From the NCBI GenBank assembly GCA_902784305.1, contig CACZUK010000005.1:1-37614 (forward strand): 37,614 bases of DNA, read 5' to 3'. A program made the position numbers and the translations under genes. Below are positions 16,546-23,853 of this stretch, piece after piece. Source of the DNA: Oscillospiraceae bacterium (GTDB lineage Bacteria > Bacillota > Clostridia > Oscillospirales > Oscillospiraceae). The stretch's first letter is position 1, and every line of letters starts with the position of its first letter. The notes under the pieces are model-generated. The model was not told where the DNA came from. It did no database searches and saw nothing but the letters and a program-made list of their open reading frames with translations.

Positions 16546-16660
16546 TGATCTTCTTTCATCCAGACTTTTACTGTTGGTACCGGAGTTTCACCGGTTCGTG
16601 CGCCGTGCGCTCGCGGACTGTACCGCCAATCGGGAATTGCACCCTGCCCTGAAGACACTT
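16546..16660 (-). ncRNA. FMN riboswitch (RFN element)
   Basis: Read on the minus strand, the element has all the conserved RFN blocks in order: CTTCAGGGCAGGGTG, AATTCCCGATTGGCGGTA, AGTCCGCGAGC, CCGGTGAAACTCCGG, ACAGTAAAAGTCTGGATGAAAGAAGAT. It lies about 110 nt upstream of ribU and binds FMN. Between it and the gene I see no stem followed by a T run, so control is more likely at translation than at termination. GGGTCTGG (minus, 16508-16501) can pair with CCAGACCC (minus, 16456-16449), whose last base abuts the AAAGGAG site. Confidence 0.97.
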
Positions 16661-16675
16661 TCAGTTGTCAGCGTC

Positions 16676-16703
16676 ATTATACCACGTTCCCGGGGGATTG
16701 CAA
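16676..16703 (-). promoter_or_regulatory. Sigma-A promoter of the riboswitch-ribU transcript
   Basis: On the minus strand, TTGCAA (16703-16698) and TATAAT (16681-16676) are 16 bp apart, and the riboswitch begins about 16 nt downstream of the -10 box. Confidence 0.8.
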
Positions 16704-16740
16704 GACTTTTTTACGGTTTTTTGCGGTTTCCCCGGTTTTT

Positions 16741-17280
16741 TTACAGCCTGCCCGGCCGGCGGACCACCCGCAGCGGCTCGGGGGTGATGATGATGCTCTC
16801 CAGACCCCGGCGCTGGGCCTTGTTCAGGGTGTAGAAGGTGCCGCCCCGGCGCGCGCCGTTGTAGAGGGCGATGATGCGCTGGGAGCGCTCCACCATGAAA
16901 TCGTTGCGCCGGAGCATGCAGTCCCGGGTCCAATAGCTGGAAATGAGCTTGCAGTGATGCCCGCCGATGTACTTCAAAATGGTCCAATAGCGGTCAATGT
17001 CCTTCCGCGGCCAGTCTTTGATCTGATTCGGACAGGGAATCGCCGCCCACAGCTGCACCTCCGGGTGGACCATCTGGCAGGCCAGCACCGCCTCCGCGAA
17101 CAGCAGGTCCCCGCCCCGGGCCATGCCGCACCAGAAGTTCCGATAGCCCTCCTTCCAGGCGTCCTCCAGCTCCTGGGCCAGCACCGCCATCAAATTCAGG
17201 CAGCGGCTGTCCGTCTCATCCTCGCCCCAGGGCAGCCCCTGGGGGCGGTGCCCCGTAAAGCAGCAGGTCAAAGGCTCCAT
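16741..17280 (-). CDS. SLOG/DUF1273 family protein (YpsA-like)
   Basis: This 179-aa soluble protein has the DUF1273 start MEPLTCCFTGHRPQGLPWGEDE; TGHRP is the signature of the YpsA group in the SLOG (Rossmann-like nucleotide-binding) superfamily. A second family motif, GMARGGDLLFAEAVL (about 52-66), is present, as is the C-terminal YNGARRGGTFYTLNKA. The length is normal for the family. An AGGAGG site and a strong promoter (TTGACA-16-TATACT, 17353-17326) precede the ATG at 17280. Bacillus YpsA has been linked to cell-division control, but the ligand and role remain unclear. The gene is transcribed alone, and its 3' end runs toward the ribU promoter. Confidence 0.88.
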   Translation of the reverse strand: MEPLTCCFTGHRPQGLPWGEDETDSRCLNLMAVLAQELEDAWKEGYRNFWCGMARGGDLLFAEAVLACQMVHPEVQLWAAIPCPNQIKDWPRKDIDRYWTILKYIGGHHCKLISSYWTRDCMLRRNDFMVERSQRIIALYNGARRGGTFYTLNKAQRRGLESIIITPEPLRVVRRPGRL

Positions 17281-17325
17281 GTGCTCCTCCTTCTCCGCAG
17301 GTGGTCGTACATTCGTTCTTTTTCC

Positions 17326-17353
17326 AGTATAGCAGCTTTTCGGCGCTTGTCAA
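17326..17353 (-). promoter_or_regulatory. Sigma-A promoter of the YpsA-like gene
   Basis: On the minus strand, a perfect TTGACA (17353-17348) and TATACT (17331-17326) are 16 bp apart. Confidence 0.8.
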
Positions 17354-17427
17354 GGGAAATGTCGGCATTTTGAGGGCATTTTCACCCGGTTTACAGGGAT
17401 TTTGACACCCAACCGGCGACGCGGACG

Positions 17428-17463
17428 AAAACAGCGGCCCATTCCCAGAGGGAACAGGCCGCC
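17428..17463 (-). terminator. Terminator after the RND permease gene
   Basis: On the minus strand, GCGGCC (from 17462) pairs with GGCCGC (to 17434) around an inner GTTCCC/GGGAAT stem and is followed by TGTTTTCG. A second small hairpin, CGCTGCG/CGCAGCG (about 17478-17497), lies just beyond the stop codon. Confidence 0.6.
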
Positions 17464-17506
17464 GTATTCTCTTTGAACGCTGCGCTTGAACGCAGCGCGG
17501 GGACTC

Positions 17507-20500
17507 TCACTCGCCCTGCTGCGCCAGAAACTCCGCCGCGTCGTCGGGCGCCTCATCCAGCTCCTCGTCGCTGCCCACGTCCACGACCCGGGGTGAGCCG
17601 TGGTAGAGCAAATCGTACATCACCGGCACGATGAACAGGGTCATCAGCGTGGCGTAGAGCAGCCCCCCCGCCACCACGATGGCCATGCCCCGGCTCATGC
17701 CCGCGCTGGAGCTCTGGTCGAAAATCATGGCGCTCATGGCCAGAATCGTGGTCATGGCCGTCATCAGAATCGGCCGCATGCGGGTCCGGCCCGCCGCGAT
17801 GAGGGCGGGGCGCTTGTCCATGCCGCCCAGCCGGAGCTGGTTGGCGTAGTCCACGAACACGATGCCGTTGTTCACCACCGTGCCCATGAGCACGGAGAAG
17901 CCCATCATGGAGAAGAGCGAAATCTGCTCCCCGGCCAGCAGCAGGCCCAGAAAGCCCCCCGTAAAGGCCAGCGGCACCGTAAAAATCACAATAAACGGGC
18001 TCAAAAGGCTCTGGAACTGGGCCACCATCACCAGATAGATGAACAAAAAGCCCAGTGCAATCATCTTCAGCATTTGGGTGATCATGCTGCTGACGTTCTC
18101 GTATTCGCCCGAAAGCTCGTAGTGACAGCCCTCCGGCATCTCGTAGGCCTCCAGCAGCGGCTTGAGCTCCTTCACCAGCTGGGTCGTGTTCTGACCCTCC
18201 TCCGTGGCCGCGGTCAGGGTGATGTAGCGCTCGTTGTGCTTGCGCCCGATTTCCACAAAGCCCTCGGCGGTCTCCACCGTGGCGAACTCCCTGAGCTTGT
18301 GGTCCTCCGTCTCCTGCTCGCCGTCGTCGTTGGTGACGGTGGTCTCAAAGTTCTCCTTCAGCAGCTTTTCCCGGGTGGGCAGGCGCGTTTCGTCCACAAT
18401 CGTCACCTGAATCTCCTCGCGGTCGATGGTCACCTTGATGGCCTTCGTCTCCGTGTTCAAATCCGAGGAGAGCTGGGAGAAAATCTGCGCGTTGGTCAGG
18501 CCCAGCTTCATGGCCTTGTCCCGGTTGATGACCAGATGCAGCGTCTCGTCCGCGTCCTCCTGGCCGTTGCTGATGTCCTTAAAGCCCTTGACCTGGGCCA
18601 CAATCTTCTCCAAATCGTGGCTGATGCGGGTCAGCTCATCCAAATCGCTGCCGTAAAGCTCCATGGACAGGCCCGAGCCCGTCAGAGAGGACATATCCCC
18701 CATGGCCGAGGCGGAGACGGTCACCTCCGCGCCGTCAACCCCCGCGGTGGCCTCCTCGATGCGGCGGCACAAATCCTTGATTTCCTTCTCCCTGTCCACG
18801 TCGGCTTTGGGCAGGACGTAGAAGCTGAATGATGTGAAATTGTCCGCGCCGGAGCCGGAAATCAGGTTCCCGGTGGCACCCAGCGCGCCCACGGTGTCCA
18901 CACCCTCCACGGAGAGGATGCGCTCGGTCACCTGGTCGGCGGCGGCGAAGCACTCCTCCTTCTGCCACTCCCGCTCCTCGTCCATCTGGACGGTGATGCT
19001 GATTTGGTCGCTGGCCATGTCCGGCACCATCACCGCGCCCATGCGGAACACGCCCACCACGCTGAACACCAGCAGCGCCAGCGCCACGGCCAGAGGCAGC
19101 AGCCGGACGCGCAGACAAAAGGCCAGCGCGGCGCTGTAACGCTCCACCACGCGCTCAAAGAAGGGGTGCTTTGGCGTGCGGCTGCGGCGCAGCAGGATGG
19201 AGGAAATCGTGGGCACCACCGTCAGGGCCACCACCAGCGAGGCGGTCAGCGAGAAGGCGATGGTGAGGGCGAAGGGCAGCATGAGCTGCCGCGTGATGCC
19301 CGAGGTGAAAATCATGGGCAGGAACACGCAGATGGTGGTCAGGGTGGAGGCCACGATGGAGCCATATACCTGCCGGGCGCCCTGCACGGCGGCTCTGGGC
19401 GCGGCCAGTCCCCGGCCCCGGAGCCGGTAGATGTTCTCAATGACCACGATGGAGTTGTCCACCAGCATGCCAATGCCCAGACTCAATCCGCCCAGAGACA
19501 TGATATTCAGCGAAATGTTGCTGAAATACATGAGCAGCAGGGCCACCAGCAGAGAAAACGGGATGGAAAATGCCACAACGATGGTGGGCAGCGCGTCCTT
19601 CAAAAACAGGATGAGCACCAGAATCGCCAGCGCGCCGCCGATGAGCATGCTGTGGAGGATGTTGTCGGTGAACAGAGAGATGTACTGACCCTGATCCATC
19701 AGCGGCGTCACCCGCAGGCCGGGGTACTGCTCCTGAAGCTGCTTTGTGGCCCGGTTGCAGGTCTTCGCCACCTCCGAGGTGCTGGCCGTGCTGTTCTTGA
19801 ACACCTCCAGCACCACCGCGTCCCGGCCGTTGACCCGGGTGTAGCTCTCCCCCACGTTGTCGGTCAGGGACACGTCCGCCACGTCGTCCAGGCGGATGTT
19901 CCCCACCCCGTCCATGTGGGCCAGGAGCATGTGGGAAAGCTCCTCCACGCTTGTGAAGTTGTCGCCCACCTTTAAGGTCCACTCCTTGCCGGATTTGTCC
20001 TCCAGACTTCCGGCGGGCATGGCGTAGTTCTGGGCGTAAATGAGCTGGGAAAGGGTCTCCGGCTTGATGAGGGCGTTGATGTTCGCGTTGCGCAGGGCCG
20101 TCTCCTTGCCCTTTTCATAGGCCTCCAGAGCGTCGTCCAGCTGCTGCTTGCCGCTCTTGATGGAGCTGCGGGCGCTGGCAAGCTGGGCGTCCGCGCTGCC
20201 GAAGCCCGCCGCAGCCAGAATCTTGCCCGCCTCCATGGCCGAGTAGTTGTCCAGCGCCTTGGCCATGGCCTCGCTGATGCGCTCCGTCACCGCCGTCGCC
20301 GTGGCGATGCGCACGGCCAGATTCTCCAGCTCCGTCCGGATGTCCGGGATGCGCTTGTTCACCACCCGGTCCAGCTCCGTGAGCTTGTCCGCGCTCAGCT
20401 GCTCCGCGGCCTCCTCCTGCCCCTGCTCGGTCAGCAGGGCGCGGGCGGCCTCCAGCTTTTCCGGATGCGCCACCGCGTCCGCCACGGACGAGGGGTACAG

Positions 20501-21736
20501 CTCCGCCATGGCCTCCAGCTGCTCCTCCGCGGCGGATTTGGCCGCGGCGCGGACGTTCTCCCGGGTGAGCTTCGCCGTCTCCTCGCCCATCTCGTCCAGC
20601 AGGCGGTCCACGTTCTCCGCGGTGACCGTTTCGCCCTTGGGGGTCTCCTCCGCAGCCTCCTCAGCCGCAGCGGCACTCACCTCCGGGGACGCGGACGCCG
20701 ACGCCTCCGCGCTCTGCTCCGGCTGAGCCGCCCCGGCCTTCGCGTCCACAAGGGCCTGCACGGCGGAGATGAGGAGCTGCTGATACAGACTCTCCTCCAG
20801 CGCCTTCTCCGCGTCCTTCCCGGTGACGGCGTCCCGGAGCTGCGCGAAGAGCTGGTCCAGCTGCTCGTAGGTTTCGGTGATTTTCCCGTCCTCGTAGGCC
20901 TGAAGCTCCATCTCCAGCGCCGATTTGTTGGCCTGCTCGCTGGCCAGCTCCGCCTCGTAGGCGGCCTTCGTCGCCAGCGCCGCGTTCAGGCCCTGGGTGG
21001 CCTTGCCCAGGTCGGAGGCGGTCTTCTTCTCCTGCTTTGTCAGCTTCTTTTTGCCCTTTTTCAGCTTGGATTCGGCCTTGTTCAGCTTGCGGCGGGCCTT
21101 GTCGATGTCCTCTTTGGACTCGGAGAGCTTTTTGTTGACCTTTTTGAGGACCTTGGCGTTGACCTTGTCGATTTTGTCCTGATTCAGCCGCACCTCCACG
21201 GTCCGGGCCACCAGACCCATGCCCGACACCGAGGACACGCCCTCCTGACGCTCGTAGTAGGGCTGCACGGTGTCCTCCACGAAGCTGGAGAGCTCGTAGA
21301 GGTCCTTGCCCTCCCAGTCCAGGGCCAGATATTGGGTGGCCACCATGTCCATGGACATCTGCACCAGCGTGGGCTTGCCGCACTCCTCGGGCAGCGGCGT
21401 CATCTGGATGGCGGCGTTGACCTTGACGGTGGCGCTGTCCATGTTGGTGTCGTCCTCGAACTCCAGCAGCACTCTGGAGAAGTTCTCCTGACTGACGCTG
21501 GTGACGCCCTTGACCCGGCTGACGGTGCCCAGCTGGGCCTCCAGCGGCTGGCTGACCAGGGTCTCCACCTTCTCCGGGCTGGCGCCCTGATAGCTGGTGA
21601 GCACCAGCATGTAGGGCACGCTCATCTCCGGCAGCAGGTCCGTTTTCATCTCCGTGAGGCTCACGGCGGCCATGGTCAGGCAGACAATGACGGCCACAAA
21701 CACGGTAAAGGGCTTTTTGACACAGCTCTTAATCAT
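17507..21736 (-). CDS. RND-family efflux permease with large coiled-coil insertion
   Basis: This 1409-aa protein is an AcrB/SwrC-like resistance-nodulation-division transporter, a proton-driven exporter in the membrane. The N-terminus (IKSCVKKPFTVFVAVIVCLT) is a typical RND first helix. The usual twelve-helix plan is visible, with the TM4 stretch GIGMLVDNSIVVIENIYR, the TM10 region MGTVVNNGIVFVDYANQLR and the RTRMRPILMTAMTTIL motif. Family members are usually near 1000-1050 residues. The excess lies at about residues 190-570, between VRLNQDKID and YAMPAGSLED, segments that are adjacent in ordinary RND pumps. The insertion is Lys/Glu/Ala-rich coiled coil with an acidic Ser/Ala-rich linker. The gene starts 61 nt after the aminotransferase gene, so cotranscription is possible. 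No adaptor or outer-membrane partner is present. Substrate unknown. Confidence 0.93.
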   Translation of the reverse strand: MIKSCVKKPFTVFVAVIVCLTMAAVSLTEMKTDLLPEMSVPYMLVLTSYQGASPEKVETLVSQPLEAQLGTVSRVKGVTSVSQENFSRVLLEFEDDTNMDSATVKVNAAIQMTPLPEECGKPTLVQMSMDMVATQYLALDWEGKDLYELSSFVEDTVQPYYERQEGVSSVSGMGLVARTVEVRLNQDKIDKVNAKVLKKVNKKLSESKEDIDKARRKLNKAESKLKKGKKKLTKQEKKTASDLGKATQGLNAALATKAAYEAELASEQANKSALEMELQAYEDGKITETYEQLDQLFAQLRDAVTGKDAEKALEESLYQQLLISAVQALVDAKAGAAQPEQSAEASASASPEVSAAAAEEAAEETPKGETVTAENVDRLLDEMGEETAKLTRENVRAAAKSAAEEQLEAMAELYPSSVADAVAHPEKLEAARALLTEQGQEEAAEQLSADKLTELDRVVNKRIPDIRTELENLAVRIATATAVTERISEAMAKALDNYSAMEAGKILAAAGFGSADAQLASARSSIKSGKQQLDDALEAYEKGKETALRNANINALIKPETLSQLIYAQNYAMPAGSLEDKSGKEWTLKVGDNFTSVEELSHMLLAHMDGVGNIRLDDVADVSLTDNVGESYTRVNGRDAVVLEVFKNSTASTSEVAKTCNRATKQLQEQYPGLRVTPLMDQGQYISLFTDNILHSMLIGGALAILVLILFLKDALPTIVVAFSIPFSLLVALLLMYFSNISLNIMSLGGLSLGIGMLVDNSIVVIENIYRLRGRGLAAPRAAVQGARQVYGSIVASTLTTICVFLPMIFTSGITRQLMLPFALTIAFSLTASLVVALTVVPTISSILLRRSRTPKHPFFERVVERYSAALAFCLRVRLLPLAVALALLVFSVVGVFRMGAVMVPDMASDQISITVQMDEEREWQKEECFAAADQVTERILSVEGVDTVGALGATGNLISGSGADNFTSFSFYVLPKADVDREKEIKDLCRRIEEATAGVDGAEVTVSASAMGDMSSLTGSGLSMELYGSDLDELTRISHDLEKIVAQVKGFKDISNGQEDADETLHLVINRDKAMKLGLTNAQIFSQLSSDLNTETKAIKVTIDREEIQVTIVDETRLPTREKLLKENFETTVTNDDGEQETEDHKLREFATVETAEGFVEIGRKHNERYITLTAATEEGQNTTQLVKELKPLLEAYEMPEGCHYELSGEYENVSSMITQMLKMIALGFLFIYLVMVAQFQSLLSPFIVIFTVPLAFTGGFLGLLLAGEQISLFSMMGFSVLMGTVVNNGIVFVDYANQLRLGGMDKRPALIAAGRTRMRPILMTAMTTILAMSAMIFDQSSSAGMSRGMAIVVAGGLLYATLMTLFIVPVMYDLLYHGSPRVVDVGSDEELDEAPDDAAEFLAQQGE

Positions 21737-21797
21737 CCGGGCATCCTCTCTTCTTCGGGCGAAAAATCTCCGTCAGAATGGCAAAAATCAGAATAAT

Positions 21798-22982
21798 TTA
21801 GCGATAATGCTCCATCAGCCGCGCAAACACGGGCAGGGAGCGGCGCACCAAATCCGTGCTCACGCAGTAGCTCAGGCGCACATGGCCGGGGCAGCCGAAG
21901 CCGCTGCCGGGCACCAGCAGCAAATCCAGCTCCATGGCCCGGCGGGCGAAGGCCAGGTCGTCCGGCTCCGGGGTGCGGGGGAAGAGGTAGAAGGTGCCGC
22001 CGGGGGTCACGCAGTCAATGCCCAGCGCCCGGAAGCCCTCCAGCAGCAGGCGGCGGTTTTCCGCGTAGACGCTCAGGTCGGCAGTCTCGTCAGAGCAGCG
22101 CGCAATGACCCGCTGCATCAGGCTGGGCGCGCAGACGTAGCCCAGCGCCCGGGCCGCTCCGGCGCAGGCGGCGAAGACCTGGTCGTGAAGGGCGCACTGG
22201 CCGGGCACGAGGATGTAGCCGATGCGCTCGCCGGGCAGGGACAGGGACTTGGAGAAGGAGTAGCACACGATGGTGTCCGCGTAGAACTTCGGCACGGGAG
22301 GCGCGACGCAGCCGTCGTAGACAATCTCCCGGTAGGGCTCGTCGGAGAGCAGGAAGATGGGGTGTTTGTACTCTTCTTCCTTGGTTTTGAGCAGTTCCCC
22401 CAGCTTTTGGAGGGTCTCCGCGCTGTACACCGCGCCGGAGGGGTTGTTGGGGGAGTTGATGAGCACCGCCTTGGTCCGCTCGCTCAGGGCCGCCTCCAGC
22501 GCGGCAAAGGGGACCTGGAAGCTCTCAATGTCCGCCGGGACGGTCACCATGACGGCGTCGGCCTTTTCGATGAACACCTTGTACTCGGGGAAGTAGGGGG
22601 CCAGCACCACCACCTCGTCGCCGGGGTTGCACAGGCCGTGGAGGGTGCTGGTCAGGGCCGCGGCGGCGCCGCAGGTGAGCAGGAAGTCGCCGGCCTCCAC
22701 GTCCAGCCCCTGACGGCGGCGCAGGCTCCGGGCCAGCGCGGCCCGGACCCCGGGAGCACCGGGGGCGCTGGTGTAGCCGTGGAGCTGCACGCTCTCCTCC
22801 TCCCGGCACAGGCGGATGATTTCCTCGTTGACGCTCTTCGGCGTGCTGACGCTGGGGTTGCCCAGAGAGAAGTCGAAGACGTTCTCCCGGCCCACGATGG
22901 CCGCGCGCTGGTTTCCGTACTCAAACAGCTCCCGAATCACGGAGCGCTCCGTGCCCAGAGCAATCATTTTTTCATTCAACAT
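21798..22982 (-). CDS. Class I/II PLP-dependent aminotransferase
   Basis: This 394-aa cytoplasmic enzyme of the aspartate aminotransferase fold transfers amino groups from an amino acid to a 2-oxo acid. Visible motifs are FSLGNPSVSTP at the N-terminus, the cofactor-contacting GAAAALTSTLHG, INSPNNPSGAVYS, LSDEPYREIVYDG, and SFSKSLSLPGERIGY, where Lys245 should bind pyridoxal phosphate. GHVRLSYCVS near the C-terminus holds the carboxylate-binding Arg. An AGGAGG site fixes the ATG at 22982; the open frame upstream has no such site. The likely -10 box is TATACT (23032-23027) with a poor -35. The substrate cannot be assigned; the group includes aspartate, alanine and broad-specificity enzymes. It points away from tdk, so 22983-23190 is a shared divergent promoter region. 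Confidence 0.9.
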   Translation of the reverse strand: MLNEKMIALGTERSVIRELFEYGNQRAAIVGRENVFDFSLGNPSVSTPKSVNEEIIRLCREEESVQLHGYTSAPGAPGVRAALARSLRRRQGLDVEAGDFLLTCGAAAALTSTLHGLCNPGDEVVVLAPYFPEYKVFIEKADAVMVTVPADIESFQVPFAALEAALSERTKAVLINSPNNPSGAVYSAETLQKLGELLKTKEEEYKHPIFLLSDEPYREIVYDGCVAPPVPKFYADTIVCYSFSKSLSLPGERIGYILVPGQCALHDQVFAACAGAARALGYVCAPSLMQRVIARCSDETADLSVYAENRRLLLEGFRALGIDCVTPGGTFYLFPRTPEPDDLAFARRAMELDLLLVPGSGFGCPGHVRLSYCVSTDLVRRSLPVFARLMEHYR

Positions 22983-23113
22983 AGCAAGGCCTCCTGCCGT
23001 CGTGCGGCGCAGTGGAATTAAGGCACAGTATAGCACGATTCCGGGAAAAAGGAAAGAGAAGATTTGTCCCCGTTCCGGCCCGGGGCGGTTTTTCCGGCGG
23101 CGCGGAAAGGGGC

Positions 23114-23142
23114 TTGTCCTCTCAGCGGAAATGCGGTATAAT
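23114..23142 (+). promoter_or_regulatory. Sigma-A promoter of tdk
   Basis: TTGTCC (23114-23119) and a perfect TATAAT (23137-23142) are 17 bp apart. It probably drives tdk, the kinase gene and the phosphatase gene as one transcript, since the gaps between them are 45 and 37 nt. Confidence 0.8.
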
Positions 23143-23190
23143 GGTGGAACCGTCCGGTTCAGACGGGAGACAGACTGGGGAGAGAAGACA

Positions 23191-23808
23191 ATGGCAAAGC
23201 TCTACTTCCGCTACGGGGCCATGGGCAGCTCCAAAACCGCCAACGCCCTGATGGTGCGCTACAATTACCTGGAAAAGGGCCAGCAGGTGGTCATGCTCAA
23301 GCCCCGGATGGACACCCGCGACCCGGAGCACATTCTGCGCTCGCGCAGCGGCCTGGAGGCCCCCTGTCAGTTTGTGGAGGACTTTTTGGACCAGGTCGCG
23401 GACTGGGAGCGGGAGGCCTGGTACGACTGCGCCGCCGTCATCGTGGACGAGGCTCAGTTCCTCACCGGGGCGCAGGTGGACCAGCTCAGCGAGCTGGTGG
23501 ACGTGTTCGGCATCCCCGTGCTCTGCTACGGACTGCGCACCGACTTTCAGGGCCACCTGTTCGAGGGGGCCCGCCGCCTGATGGAGATTGCCGATGTCAT
23601 CGAGCAGGTGCCCACCGTGTGCTGGTGCGGCAAGCGCGCCCACTTCAACGCCCGCGTCCGGGACGGGAAAATCGTCCGGGAGGGCGCTCAGGTGGAGGTG
23701 GGCGGCAACGATCGCTATGTGAGCCTGTGCCGCCTCCACTTCAAGCTCGGGCAGCTCCACGCGGACCCGGAGGACCGGGCGCGCTGCCTTTATCCGCCAA
23801 AAGTTTGA
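23191..23808 (+). CDS. tdk: Thymidine kinase (TK1-like)
   Basis: This 205-aa cytosolic enzyme phosphorylates thymidine to dTMP with ATP in pyrimidine salvage. The P-loop is GAMGSSKT (residues 9-16). The Walker B-like DEAQF lies in VIVDEAQFL, and the lasso region has YGLRTDFQGHLFEGARRLMEIAD. Zinc ligands appear as the CWCG pair and the CRLH pair further on, the pattern of the TK1 class. Length is normal for bacterial enzymes. The ATG at 23191 follows a GGGGAGAG stretch. It may be the lead gene of a transcript that also carries the Ser/Thr kinase and PP2C phosphatase; I see no functional link between them. Confidence 0.95.
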   Translation: MAKLYFRYGAMGSSKTANALMVRYNYLEKGQQVVMLKPRMDTRDPEHILRSRSGLEAPCQFVEDFLDQVADWEREAWYDCAAVIVDEAQFLTGAQVDQLSELVDVFGIPVLCYGLRTDFQGHLFEGARRLMEIADVIEQVPTVCWCGKRAHFNARVRDGKIVREGAQVEVGGNDRYVSLCRLHFKLGQLHADPEDRARCLYPPKV

Positions 23809-23853
23809 TTTTTTTGCATTGCAACCGCATTTTGCCATAAGGAGCAGAGAGAA

